A stretch of DNA of 7,348 nt from Tessaracoccus flavescens (GCA_020741375.1 DYZF01000147.1:1-7348); one strand, 5' to 3'; positions 1-6,450 are shown, counted from the stretch's first letter. Notes: generated from the letters alone by a model not told the origin. A program made the numbers and translations.

Positions 1-16
1 ACCCCGTGGCCGCCGT

Positions 17-1297
17 TTAGGCAGACAGATCGCGGCGGCGAGCCAGCTTGGCGCGCGGCACGAGGGTGGGCTTGTCCTCGCCGAGGACGGCCTCCTTGGT
101 GACGATCACTTGGGCGATGTCTTCCTCGGACGGCACGTCGAACATGGCGTCGAGCAGGATCTCCTCCATGATCGCGCGGAGGCCGCGGGCGCCGGTCTTG
201 CGTTCGAGCGCGAGCTCGGCCATGGAATCGAGTGCCTCGTCGGTGAAATCGAGCTGGACGCCGTCGAGATCGAACAGCTTCTGGAACTGCCGCGTCAGCG
301 CGTTCTTGGGCTCCACCAGGATCCGCACCAGGGCTTCACGATCCAGCGGGGACACGCTGGTGATCATGGGGAGGCGGCCGATGAACTCGGGGATGAGGCC
401 GAACTTGTGCAGATCCTCCGGGCGCACGACGGAGAACGGATCCACCGGCGCGGTTCGGGCTTCGGCCGAGTTGTTGAAGCCGAGCGGGCGCTTGCCGACG
501 CGCTGGTTGATGATCTCTTCCAGACCGGCGAAGGCGCCGCCGACGATGAACAGGATCTTGGTGGTGTCGATCTGCAGGAAATCCTGATGCGGATGCTTGC
601 GGCCGACCTGCGGCGGCACCGACGCGACCGTGCCTTCGAGGATCTTCAGCAGCGCCTGCTGCACGCCCTCGCCGGAGACGTCGCGAGTGATCGACGGGTT
701 CTCCGCCTTGCGGGCCACCTTGTCGATCTCGTCGAGGTAGATGATGCCCGTCTCCGCTTTGGCGATATCGAAATCGGCGGCCTGAATCAGCTTCAGCAGG
801 ATGTTCTCGACATCCTCGCCGACGTATCCCGCCTCGGTGAGTGCCGTCGCGTCCGCCATGGCGAAGGGTACGTTCAGCATCTTGGCGAGCGTTTGGGCCA
901 AGTAGGTTTTACCGCAGCCGGTGGGGCCGATCAGCAGGATGTTGGACTTGCCCACTTCGACGTCGTCGTCTTCAGCCCGCCGCCCCTGCGGCTCATGGCG
1001 GGCCTGGATGCGCTTGTAGTGGTTGTAGACGGCCACCGACAGCGCCTTCTTGGCGGAATCCTGACCGATGACGTAACTGTCGAGGAAGTCTCGGATCTCG
1101 CGGGGCTTCGGCAGTTCTGAGACCAGACCGGTTTCCGTCGTCTCCGGAAACTCCTCTTCGATGATCTCGTTGCACAGCGCGATGCACTCGTCGCAGATGT
1201 AGACGCCGGGGCCGGCGATGAGCTTCTTGACCTGCTTCTGGCTCTTGCCACAGAAGTTGCACTTGAACAGGTCACCAGACTCGCCAATGCGTGCCAC
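17..1297 (-). CDS. clpX: ATP-dependent Clp protease, ATP-binding unfoldase subunit ClpX
   Basis: ClpX is the cytoplasmic AAA+ unfoldase that recognises substrates such as ssrA-tagged proteins, unfolds them with ATP and threads them into ClpP. The 426-residue protein has the usual family length. Visible in order: an N-terminal zinc-binding domain with Cys13, Cys16, Cys35 and Cys38; Walker A GPTGCGKT (124-131); pore-1 loop GYVG (157-160); Walker B IIYLDEID (185-192); pore-2 loop RKH (233-235); the ClpP-docking loop with LGF (272-274, where E. coli has IGF); a FIGR arginine-finger motif (R308); and sensor 2 GARGLR (369-374). The start is GTG, chosen because an AGGAGGTG ribosome binding site lies 7 nt upstream and the zinc finger follows at the expected distance; the stop is TAA. 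It is the last gene of the tig-clpP1-clpP2-clpX group, separated from clpP2 by about 100 nt holding a strong hairpin. The gene is complete, with every key motif present. Confidence 0.98.
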   Translation of the reverse strand: MARIGESGDLFKCNFCGKSQKQVKKLIAGPGVYICDECIALCNEIIEEEFPETTETGLVSELPKPREIRDFLDSYVIGQDSAKKALSVAVYNHYKRIQARHEPQGRRAEDDDVEVGKSNILLIGPTGCGKTYLAQTLAKMLNVPFAMADATALTEAGYVGEDVENILLKLIQAADFDIAKAETGIIYLDEIDKVARKAENPSITRDVSGEGVQQALLKILEGTVASVPPQVGRKHPHQDFLQIDTTKILFIVGGAFAGLEEIINQRVGKRPLGFNNSAEARTAPVDPFSVVRPEDLHKFGLIPEFIGRLPMITSVSPLDREALVRILVEPKNALTRQFQKLFDLDGVQLDFTDEALDSMAELALERKTGARGLRAIMEEILLDAMFDVPSEEDIAQVIVTKEAVLGEDKPTLVPRAKLARRRDLSA

Positions 1298-1304
1298 GTT
1301 CGCC

Positions 1305-1312
1305 CACCTCCT
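1305..1312 (-). promoter_or_regulatory. Shine-Dalgarno site of clpX
   Basis: The minus strand reads AGGAGGTG, ending 7 nt before the GTG at 1297. It is the best ribosome binding site in the window and fixes the non-ATG start of clpX. It begins about 10 nt after the base of the hairpin described at 1317-1368, so folding of that hairpin need not hide it. Confidence 0.85.
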
Positions 1313-1316
1313 CTAG

Positions 1317-1368
1317 AAAATACTGATCCCCGCGGGTAGCTCTCACCCTACCCGCGGGGACTGTCAGT
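1317..1368 (-). terminator. Hairpin between clpP2 and clpX (probable terminator or attenuator)
   Basis: A perfect 13-bp stem (arms 1327-1339 and 1348-1360) encloses an 8-nt loop. Five more pairs (1322-1326 with 1364-1368) extend it across a 3-nt bulge at 1361-1363. Read on the minus strand, the stem is followed at once by ATTTTCT (T-run at 1317-1320). This is a GC-rich stem with a short U-tract, as expected of an intrinsic terminator after clpP2, whose stop is 30 nt away. It also lies inside the clpX leader if clpX is read from any upstream promoter, so it could instead act as a partial terminator or as a processing or stability element. Confidence 0.75.
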
Positions 1369-1398
1369 GCAACGTCAACGCGCCAACGGGAATCGCCG

Positions 1399-2040
1399 TT
1401 ACGGCAGTTCCTTCATGGATTCGAAGATGTCGTCGATGATGCCGTACTCCAGCGCCTCTTGGGCGGTGAGGAACTTGTCTCGCTCGATGTCCTTGCTGAC
1501 CTTCTCCACCGGCTGGCCGGTGTCGGACGCCAGCATGTTCTCCATCAGATCGCGGATGCGCAGGATCTCCTTGGCCTGGATCTCCAGGTCTGAGGACTGG
1601 CCGTAGCCGCCCTCGGTGGCCGGCTGATGGATCAGGATGCGGGAGTTGGGCAGCGCGAACCGCTTGCCCTTCGTGCCCGCGGCGAGGATGACCGCAGCCG
1701 CGGACGCGGCCTGGCCAAGGCACACCGTCGAGATGTCCGGCTTGATGTAGCGCATCGTGTCGTAGATCGCGGTGAGCGCTGTGAAGGAGCCGCCGGGCGA
1801 GTTGATGTACATCGAGATGGGGCGCTCGGAATCCATCGACTGCAGGCACAGCAGCTGCGCCATGACGGCGTTGGCGACGTCGTCGCTGATGGGGGTGCCG
1901 AGGAAGATGATGCGATCCTCGAAGAGCTTCGTGTACGGGTCGACGCGCCGCACGCCGTAGCTGGTGCGCTCTTCCCACTGCGGGATGTAGTAGTTCATGT
2001 CCATTCCGGCGGGCGCGACGCCCTGGGGTAGAGAGTTCAT
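1399..2040 (-). CDS. clpP2: ATP-dependent Clp protease proteolytic subunit ClpP2
   Basis: This is a serine peptidase of the ClpP family (S14). In actinobacteria ClpP1 and ClpP2 form separate heptameric rings that stack into one mixed tetradecamer, with the ATPase docking on the ClpP2 face (established for Mycobacterium tuberculosis; inferred here). The 213-residue product carries Ser113 in GQAAS, His138 in RILIHQP and Asp188 in ERDKF, with spacings matching the E. coli triad apart from one extra residue before the Asp. The segment CLGQAASAAA followed by AAGTKGKR and a glycine-rich handle region resembles ClpP2 more than ClpP1. The start is the ATG that shares one base with the clpP1 stop (TGATG). 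No good ribosome binding site precedes it, so translation probably depends on coupling to clpP1. The frame stays open far upstream into clpP1, but that extension has no homology and is rejected. A later Met (residue 13) is a less likely start. Confidence 0.96.
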   Translation of the reverse strand: MNSLPQGVAPAGMDMNYYIPQWEERTSYGVRRVDPYTKLFEDRIIFLGTPISDDVANAVMAQLLCLQSMDSERPISMYINSPGGSFTALTAIYDTMRYIKPDISTVCLGQAASAAAVILAAGTKGKRFALPNSRILIHQPATEGGYGQSSDLEIQAKEILRIRDLMENMLASDTGQPVEKVSKDIERDKFLTAQEALEYGIIDDIFESMKELP

Positions 2041-2663
2041 CACTGGTTCGGAGCCTCCGTCTTGATCTGCGAGGCGCGCTCGTAGACGTGGTCGATGAAG
2101 CCGTACTCGAGGGCCTGCTCTGCGGTGAACCAGCGGTCGCGGTCTGAATCGGCCTCGATCTGTTCGACGGACTGGCCAGTATGCTCCGCGATCAGCTGGG
2201 CCATCGTGCGCTTGATGTGGAGCGACTGCTCGGCCTGGATGCGGATGTCGGAGGCCGTGCCACCGAGGCCACCGGACGGCTGGTGCATCATGATGCGGCT
2301 GTGCGGGAGCGCGAAGCGCTTGCCCGGGGTGCCAGCCGAGAGCAGGAACTGCCCCATCGACGCTGCCAAGCCCATCGCCACGGTGGCGACGTCGTTGCTG
2401 ATCCACTGCATGGTGTCGAAGATCGCCATGCCGGAGTCAACTGAGCCGCCGGGCGAGTTGATGTAGAGATAGATGTCCTTGTGCGGATCCTCTGCGTTGA
2501 GCAGGAGCATCTGCGCGCAGATCGCGTTGGCGTTCTCGTCGCGCACCTCGGAGCCGAGGAAGATGATCCGGTTGGCGAGGAGGGACTGGTAGACGTTGTC
2601 AGTCATGCCGAGCCCACCGCCGGGGCCGGCCATGCGAATGTCGTCGTTTCGGGTCTGAGTCAC
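2040..2663 (-). CDS. clpP1: ATP-dependent Clp protease proteolytic subunit ClpP1
   Basis: This is the first of two tandem ClpP peptidases and partner of ClpP2 in the mixed proteolytic chamber. The 207-residue product has a complete triad: Ser102 in GLAASMG, His127 in RIMMHQP and Asp176 in SDRDRW, with spacings of 25 and 49 residues as in E. coli ClpP. The roughly 20 residues before [10 protein letters not shown] fit the short N-terminal propeptide common in this family. The start taken is GTG at 2663, which overlaps the permease stop by 4 nt (GTGA). The purine stretch AGAAGG directly abuts this codon, too close for a normal ribosome binding site. Initiation may therefore be by coupling, or leaderless from the TAAGTT hexamer 6 nt upstream. 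ATG at codon 11 or codon 20 are alternatives; codon 20 has a weak GGTGGG about 8 nt upstream. Identity is near certain; the exact start is not. Confidence 0.96.
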   Translation of the reverse strand: MTQTRNDDIRMAGPGGGLGMTDNVYQSLLANRIIFLGSEVRDENANAICAQMLLLNAEDPHKDIYLYINSPGGSVDSGMAIFDTMQWISNDVATVAMGLAASMGQFLLSAGTPGKRFALPHSRIMMHQPSGGLGGTASDIRIQAEQSLHIKRTMAQLIAEHTGQSVEQIEADSDRDRWFTAEQALEYGFIDHVYERASQIKTEAPNQ

Positions 2664-3832
2664 CCTTCTAACTTAGCGTCAATTTCGGTTGACCCAAGCG
2701 CGGAGGACGTTGTTCGCCGACGGCGTGGCGTCCCGGCACCGGCTGTGGTCTTCGGGTCGTTGCTGATGAACGCGTTGACCCACTTCAACTTCGGGTCCGG
2801 ATCGATCAGCAAGGCCTTGACCGCGAGCGTCGCCGGCAGCGCAATGAGCGCGCCCAACGCGCCGAAGACCCAGGTCCACAGCAGCAGCGACAGGAAGGAC
2901 ACCGTCGGGGTGATGCCGACGGCGTCGCCGGTGAACTTGGGCTGGATGATCGACTGGATGACGAAGTTGAGGACGCTGTAGGCGATCACGACGATCAGTG
3001 CGGCCACCGGGCCCTTCTCGAACAGGGCGAGCAGCGCGGGCGGGACGACGCCGATGATGAAGCCGATGTTGGGGATGTAGTTGGTGATGAAGCTCAGCAC
3101 GGCCCACACGAGCGGCAGCGGCACACCGACGAGGATGAGGACGAAGAAGTCCAGCACCGCGACGATGAGGCCGAAGACGGTGGTGACCACCCAGTACCGA
3201 CGGATGCCGACGACGAGGCTCCCGATCGAATCGGTGAGGGTGGGGTGGAGGCGGTGCGTCAGGCCCAGGCGCTGGCCCATCGACGGCAGGTCCATCACCA
3301 TGAACACGATCGCGATGGCGATCACGACAACGATGCCGGAGGCGGCGGACGCGTTGGACAGGATTGAGCCCGCGACGCCGAGCACGCTGGTGGGTGAGAT
3401 CGACTGCAGCTGGTTCATCAGCGATTCCTGATCGAACCCCAGCTGGGCGAGCAACGCGATGCCCTGTTCGTAGAGGTTGCGGAACTGATCGGAGTAGCCG
3501 GTGAGGGTCTGCACCATCTCGGTCACTGACCAGCCGACCGCCCCGAGCCCGACGATGACGACGACGAACACTGCCAGCCCTGTCGTCACAGCAGCCACCA
3601 TCTTGGGGATCCGGGCCTTCACCATCAGCCCGTACAGGGGGTAGGCGGCGATGAGCAGGTTCATGGCCAAGAAGGTGGGGGCGATGATGGACTGCAGGTC
3701 CTTGAACAGGCCGAGCGTCAGCGCGATGGCCGCCAAGATGATGGCCACGATGGCCAGATTCGGCAGTCCTCCTCGGCGGTCGTCAGCCGGGTGGATGCCG
3801 ACGTCTTGGGTGGCGTCGTGGTTCTCGCTCAT
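2660..3832 (-). CDS. AI-2E family transporter-like membrane protein
   Basis: This is a polytopic inner-membrane protein of the AI-2E transporter family (PF01594, UPF0118, typified by TqsA, YdiK and PerM). Family members are described as exporters of varied small molecules or ions, and the name does not prove AI-2 transport. The 390 residues show about eight hydrophobic segments, near 24-41, 48-70, 78-102, 152-182, 213-237, 239-268, 276-298 and 308-342. Family hallmarks include [18 protein letters not shown] (248-265) and the C-terminal [14 protein letters not shown] then [19 protein letters not shown]. Residues about 103-150 form the large soluble loop typical of the family. The cytoplasmic tail from about 358 is low-complexity and basic, with four consecutive Arg at 370-373. 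The start ATG has GGAGGA 3 nt upstream. The gene sits between tig and clpP1 and overlaps the clpP1 start by 4 nt, an unusual place for a permease. The substrate cannot be told from sequence. Confidence 0.9.
   Translation of the reverse strand: MSENHDATQDVGIHPADDRRGGLPNLAIVAIILAAIALTLGLFKDLQSIIAPTFLAMNLLIAAYPLYGLMVKARIPKMVAAVTTGLAVFVVVIVGLGAVGWSVTEMVQTLTGYSDQFRNLYEQGIALLAQLGFDQESLMNQLQSISPTSVLGVAGSILSNASAASGIVVVIAIAIVFMVMDLPSMGQRLGLTHRLHPTLTDSIGSLVVGIRRYWVVTTVFGLIVAVLDFFVLILVGVPLPLVWAVLSFITNYIPNIGFIIGVVPPALLALFEKGPVAALIVVIAYSVLNFVIQSIIQPKFTGDAVGITPTVSFLSLLLWTWVFGALGALIALPATLAVKALLIDPDPKLKWVNAFISNDPKTTAGAGTPRRRRTTSSALGSTEIDAKLEG
2670..2697 (-). promoter_or_regulatory. Candidate clpP1P2 promoter inside the 3' end of the permease gene
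   Basis: The minus strand has TTGGGT (2697-2692), a 16-nt spacer and TAAGTT (2675-2670). The hexamer TAAGTT fits the actinobacterial TANNNT -10 pattern and ends exactly 6 nt before the clpP1 GTG, so transcription would start at or next to the start codon and give a leaderless mRNA. It lies within the last codons of the upstream membrane-protein gene, and the ClgR-like site at 2712-2725 lies just behind the -35. The -35 match is partial (TTG plus weak bases). Confidence 0.45.
2712..2725. promoter_or_regulatory. Candidate ClgR operator upstream of clpP1
   Basis: The plus strand reads GTTCGC, five bases, then GCG. This is an exact match to the motif GTTCGC-5N-GCG reported for ClgR, the activator of clpP1P2 and clpC1 in Streptomyces. 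It also fits the Corynebacterium consensus as I recall it (WNNWCGCYNANRGCGWWS) at all but one position. It is centred about 55 bp upstream of the clpP1 start, just behind a candidate -35, the usual place for an activator site. It overlaps four consecutive Arg codons (CGC CGT CGG CGA) of the membrane-protein gene. The sequence match is direct; function and the presence of a clgR gene elsewhere in the genome are inferred. Confidence 0.5.
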
Positions 3833-3856
3833 CGTTCCTCCATGGTGTGCAGGGCG

Positions 3857-3862
3857 ATTCTA
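3857..3862 (-). promoter_or_regulatory. Candidate -10 element for the permease-clpP1-clpP2 transcript
   Basis: The minus strand reads TAGAAT, five of six bases of the TATAAT consensus, 24 nt before the ATG of the membrane-protein gene and after the tig terminator. A start about 7 nt downstream would give a short leader of roughly 18 nt that contains the GGAGGA ribosome binding site (3836-3841). No convincing -35 lies at the expected distance, because that region is the terminator stem. This is a tentative call. Confidence 0.35.
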
Positions 3863-3878
3863 TGCGCACGCACACCGC

Positions 3879-3913
3879 AAAGGCGCCGCCAACCAGAGCG
3901 GTTGGCGGCGCCT
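3879..3913 (-). terminator. Intrinsic terminator of tig
   Basis: A perfect 14-bp GC-rich stem (arms 3881-3894 and 3900-3913) encloses a 5-nt loop and begins 15 nt after the tig TAG stop. On the minus strand the U-tract is short (TTT including the last stem base), as is common in high-GC actinobacteria. It separates tig from the downstream membrane-protein gene. In the opposite direction no gene needs it. Confidence 0.8.
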
Positions 3914-3928
3914 CTTGCCTAGTGAGAC

Positions 3929-5404
3929 CTACTTCTTGGTGGTCTTCTTGGCAGGCTTCTTCTCAGCCTCGTCCTCGGCCTCGACGGCCTCGTCGGCTGC
4001 AACCTCGTCGGCGTCGGCCTCGACGACCGCGTCGGCCTCAGCCTCGGCGACGTCTGCGGCATCGGCGTCGTCCTCATCTGACGCCAGCGACGTGTCGACG
4101 GCGTTGCCGTCGGCGTCGGTCACGGTGGCGGCAGCGCAGATCTGGGCCAGGGCCTTGCCCCGACGGATCTCCTGCATCCACTCAGCCATGTGGTTGTGCT
4201 CCATCATGTGGTTGATCTCGTCCTGCGGGCTGGTGCCGTTGGCCTGAGCCTTGCGGAAGATGAGCTCGGTGAGCTCCTGCTGGGACACGTCGATGGTGTT
4301 CTCGTCGGCGTAGACGTCGAGGATGACCTGAGCCTTGAGGGCGTCGGTGGAGCGCTCGTCGATTTGCTTCCAGAACTCGTCGGCGTCCTTCGCGTCCTCA
4401 TCCTCAGCGTTCTCGAGGTACTGCTCGACGGTGAGACCGCCGGCGTCGAGCTGGCGCTGCACCTGGGTGCGGCGGGCTTCGAGCTCCTGGGCGACGACGC
4501 CCTCGGGGAGGTCGAACTTGACCTTCTTGAGGACGGCTTCGAGCACCTTGTCGCGGGCGTCGGCGATCTGATCGGCCTTCACCTGCTGCTCGGCGCCGCC
4601 ACGGAGGTCCGCCTTCATCTCGTCGACGGTGTCGAACTCGGAGATGAGCTGAGCGAACTCGTCGTCAACCTCGGGGAGCTCCTGCTCGAGCACCTTCTGG
4701 ACGGTCACCTCGATGTCTGCATCTTGGCCGCGGTACGCGCCGCCAACGAGCTTGGAGGTGAAGTTCTTCTTCTCGCCGGCCTTGAGGCCCGTGACAGCCT
4801 CGTCGAGGCCGTCGAGCATGTTGGCCTCCTGGCCCACCTTGTAGGTGATGCCTTCGGCGGTGGCCTCGGGCAGCGGCTCGCCGTCCTGCGACGCAACGAG
4901 ATCGATGGTCAGCACGTCGCCCTCGGCGGCGGCACGGTCAACCTCGGTGGTGGTGGCGAAGCGCTCACGCAGCAGGCCGATGCGCTCGTCGACGAGCTCG
5001 TCGGCGTTGGCCGGAGCGTCGACGGTGGCCTTGATCTTGCTGAAGTCGGGCAGCTTCACCTCGGGGCGGACGTCAACCTCGGCGGTGAACTCGACGAGTT
5101 CCTTGTCCTCGAGCTTGGTCACCTCAACCTCGGGCTGGGCCATCGGGTACACCTTGGCCTCGTCAATCGCGGCGTTGTACGCCTGCGGGATCGCCTCGTT
5201 GATGGCCTCCTGCAGCACGACACCGCGGCCGAAGCGCTGGTCGATGACGGTGGCCGGGACCTTGCCCTTGCGGAAGCCGGGGATGTTGACCTGCTCCGCG
5301 ATCTCCTTGTAGGCCTTATCAAGATGGGGCTGGAGATCTGCGAACGGGATCTCGACGGTGAGCTTGACCCGGGTCGGGCTCAGCTTCTCAACAGTGCTAG
5401 GCAC
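3929..5404 (-). CDS. tig: Trigger factor, ribosome-associated chaperone and peptidyl-prolyl isomerase
   Basis: Trigger factor binds ribosomal protein L23 at the tunnel exit, shields nascent chains and carries a prolyl isomerase domain. The product is 491 residues, longer than E. coli (432) because of its tail. Visible: the N-terminal ribosome-binding domain with signature GFRKGKVP (43-50); an FKBP-like domain about 155-240 (from AEGDVLTIDLV through the KVGQ..ML.GL.EA..G and E.TVQKV blocks); an alpha-helical C-terminal chaperone domain about 245-430, with a His/Met-rich patch near 399-410; then a low-complexity Asp/Glu/Ala tail (about 441-481) ending in a Lys cluster, KKPAKKTTKK. The start is GTG at 5404, chosen for the VPSTVEKLSPTRVKLTVEI beginning and an AGGAG 7 nt upstream. 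The frame is open to 5926, but that extension runs antisense through the neighbouring phospholipase gene and is not real. A candidate promoter precedes it and a hairpin terminator follows it, so tig is probably its own transcription unit. Confidence 0.97.
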   Translation of the reverse strand: MPSTVEKLSPTRVKLTVEIPFADLQPHLDKAYKEIAEQVNIPGFRKGKVPATVIDQRFGRGVVLQEAINEAIPQAYNAAIDEAKVYPMAQPEVEVTKLEDKELVEFTAEVDVRPEVKLPDFSKIKATVDAPANADELVDERIGLLRERFATTTEVDRAAAEGDVLTIDLVASQDGEPLPEATAEGITYKVGQEANMLDGLDEAVTGLKAGEKKNFTSKLVGGAYRGQDADIEVTVQKVLEQELPEVDDEFAQLISEFDTVDEMKADLRGGAEQQVKADQIADARDKVLEAVLKKVKFDLPEGVVAQELEARRTQVQRQLDAGGLTVEQYLENAEDEDAKDADEFWKQIDERSTDALKAQVILDVYADENTIDVSQQELTELIFRKAQANGTSPQDEINHMMEHNHMAEWMQEIRRGKALAQICAAATVTDADGNAVDTSLASDEDDADAADVAEAEADAVVEADADEVAADEAVEAEDEAEKKPAKKTTKK

Positions 5405-5411
5405 GAATGGA

Positions 5412-5416
5412 CTCCT
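5412..5416 (-). promoter_or_regulatory. Shine-Dalgarno site that fixes the tig start
   Basis: The minus strand reads AGGAG, ending 7 nt before the GTG at 5404. It decides the start, because the same frame has no stop for another 170 codons upstream. Confidence 0.75.
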
Positions 5417-5439
5417 GAAATTGGATAAGCGACCCGCCG

Positions 5440-5468
5440 AGTCTATCGGTCGTGCGCCGCTCAACCAA
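5440..5468 (-). promoter_or_regulatory. Candidate housekeeping-sigma promoter of tig
   Basis: The minus strand has TTGGTT (5468-5463), a 17-nt spacer and TAGACT (5445-5440). The hexamers are moderate matches to TTGACA and TATAAT at ideal spacing. Transcription would start near 5433, giving a leader of about 30 nt that contains the AGGAG site. It lies back to back with the candidate -10 of the divergent phospholipase gene. Confidence 0.5.
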
Positions 5469-5485
5469 CCGCCGCCACCTCCTTC

Positions 5486-5491
5486 TACAGT
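5486..5491 (+). promoter_or_regulatory. Candidate -10 element, leaderless start of the patatin-like gene
   Basis: TACAGT (TANNNT type) ends exactly 6 nt before the GTG at 5498, so a transcript starting at the usual distance would begin on the start codon. There is no Shine-Dalgarno sequence upstream of that GTG (the region is pyrimidine-rich), which fits a leaderless mRNA. No good -35 is visible. Confidence 0.45.
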
Positions 5492-5497
5492 GGTCAC

Positions 5498-6388
5498 GTG
5501 CAGGAACTCACCACGAACGTGACGGATACGGCGCTGATTTTCGAGGGCGGCGGCATGCGCGCGGCCTTTTCGTCCGGGGTGGTCGCCGCACTTCTGACGG
5601 CGGAGGTGCACTGCAACTGGGTGGGCGGCATCTCTGCCGGCTCCAGTTGCACGGCCAACTATCTCGCCCGCGACCCCGAGCGAGCCGAGCGTTCCTTCGT
5701 CGACTTCGCGGCTGAACCCGAGTTCGGCGACTGGCGCACTTGGCTGCGCGGCAAGGGCATGTTCAACTCGGAGTTCATCTACGAGCAGACTTCCCTTCCG
5801 GATCAGGCACTCCCCTTCGATTGGGGCACGTACCTCGCCAATCCCACGCAGTACGCGATCGGCGCCATGCGCTGCAAGGACGGCGAAATGGTCTACTTCG
5901 GGCGCGACAACACGCCCGATCTGCACGCCCTCATGAAGCGGGTGCGCGCGTCATCGACAATGCCCGGCCTGATGCCACTGACCCAGATCGACGGCGACGA
6001 CTACTGCGACGGTGCCCTCGGCCCCACCGGCGGGTTCGCCATCGACGCGGCCAAGGAAGCCGGCTACGAGAAGTTCCTCGTGGTGATGACCCGCGCGAGG
6101 GGCTACCGCAAGACGGCCCCACGTTTCCCCCGGGCGTACAAGGCGATCTTCCGCCGCTACCCCGAGGTGGCCCGCGGCGTCTTGGAGCGTCCCGACAACT
6201 ACAACCGCACGCTGGACGAACTGACAGATTTGGTGAAGGCGGGCCGCGCATACGTCGTGTATCCCGACGAGATGCCGATCAGCAATTCGGAGCGCCGAGT
6301 GCCCGTGCTGCGTCAGGTGTTCCGCACCGGGCGCGCCCAGGCGGAGCGTGAGATGCCGGCGATCAAGGAGTTCTTGGGGATCGCGTAG
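5498..6388 (+). CDS. Patatin-like phospholipase family protein (YjjU type)
   Basis: This is a predicted cytoplasmic or membrane-associated lipid acyl hydrolase using a Ser-Asp dyad. The 296-residue protein has the patatin pattern: an oxyanion-hole loop, EGGGMRAA (16-23); a nucleophile elbow GISAG (44-48) with Ser46; and the catalytic Asp in the DG motif, Asp171-Gly172. Between them, the ASSTMPGLMP block (151-160) and, after the Asp, VVMTRARGYRK (195-205) resemble the bacterial YjjU/COG4667 subfamily, whose physiological substrate is not well defined. There is no signal peptide or transmembrane segment, so it should stay inside the cell. The start is GTG at 5498, taken from its 6-nt spacing to TACAGT; a GTG seven codons later, with AGGAA 12 nt upstream, is the alternative. 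The residue after the oxyanion Arg is Ala, where many patatins have Gly. The gene is divergent from tig and followed by a tRNA, so it is probably monocistronic. The family is sure; the substrate is unknown. Confidence 0.9.
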   Translation: MQELTTNVTDTALIFEGGGMRAAFSSGVVAALLTAEVHCNWVGGISAGSSCTANYLARDPERAERSFVDFAAEPEFGDWRTWLRGKGMFNSEFIYEQTSLPDQALPFDWGTYLANPTQYAIGAMRCKDGEMVYFGRDNTPDLHALMKRVRASSTMPGLMPLTQIDGDDYCDGALGPTGGFAIDAAKEAGYEKFLVVMTRARGYRKTAPRFPRAYKAIFRRYPEVARGVLERPDNYNRTLDELTDLVKAGRAYVVYPDEMPISNSERRVPVLRQVFRTGRAQAEREMPAIKEFLGIA

Positions 6389-6431
6389 TGCGGGGCGGCC
6401 GGCGCGCGGCTTCGGCGGGAGCGTCGGGCGC

Positions 6432-6440
6432 TGCTATGCT
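6432..6440 (+). promoter_or_regulatory. Candidate extended -10 promoter of the tRNA-Gly gene
   Basis: TGC followed by TATGCT (6435-6440) fits an extended -10 element. A start 7 nt downstream (about 6447) leaves only about 4 nt before the mature tRNA 5' end. A weak TTCGGC at 6411-6416 with an 18-nt spacer could serve as -35. The rest of the short gap after the phospholipase stop is GC-rich, with no clear terminator. Confidence 0.5.
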
Positions 6441-6450
6441 CTACGACGCT

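Noticed and set aside
110..1120. Long plus-strand open frame (336 codons) opposite clpX
   Set aside because: It mirrors the codon positions of clpX, has a composition of repeated Leu/Asp/Val/Arg typical of antisense frames in GC-rich genes, no ribosome binding site and no recognisable family.
1298..1311. GTTCGC next to the clpX start as a second ClgR site
   Set aside because: Only the first half matches. Five bases later the sequence is TCC instead of GCG, and the place coincides with the ribosome binding site.
2041..2406. N-terminal extension of clpP2 (frame open to 2406)
   Set aside because: The extra 122 residues lie out of frame inside clpP1 and look like arginine/histidine-rich shadow translation. 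The ATG at 2040 gives the normal ClpP2 length.
2660..3832. Reading the AI-2E family name as proof of a quorum-sensing system
   Set aside because: The family covers transporters with different substrates, and no luxS, lsr or other AI-2 gene is in the window.
4190..5428. Long plus-strand open frame (412 codons) opposite tig
   Set aside because: It is an antisense shadow of a strongly biased coding sequence: mostly Leu, Val, Gly, Asp and Glu with no domain pattern. tig on the other strand is unambiguous.
5402..5488. Possible 23-codon leader peptide upstream of tig: TTG start after an AGGAGGT-like run on the minus strand, ending across the tig start
   Set aside because: The Shine-Dalgarno-like run (about 5475-5488) lies upstream of the candidate tig promoter, so it would not be on that transcript. 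It is more simply the complement of the pyrimidine stretch before the lipase gene.
5405..5926. N-terminal extension of trigger factor (frame open to 5926)
   Set aside because: It is antisense to the patatin-like gene and unrelated to Tig. The GTG at 5404 has a ribosome binding site and begins the conserved N-terminus.
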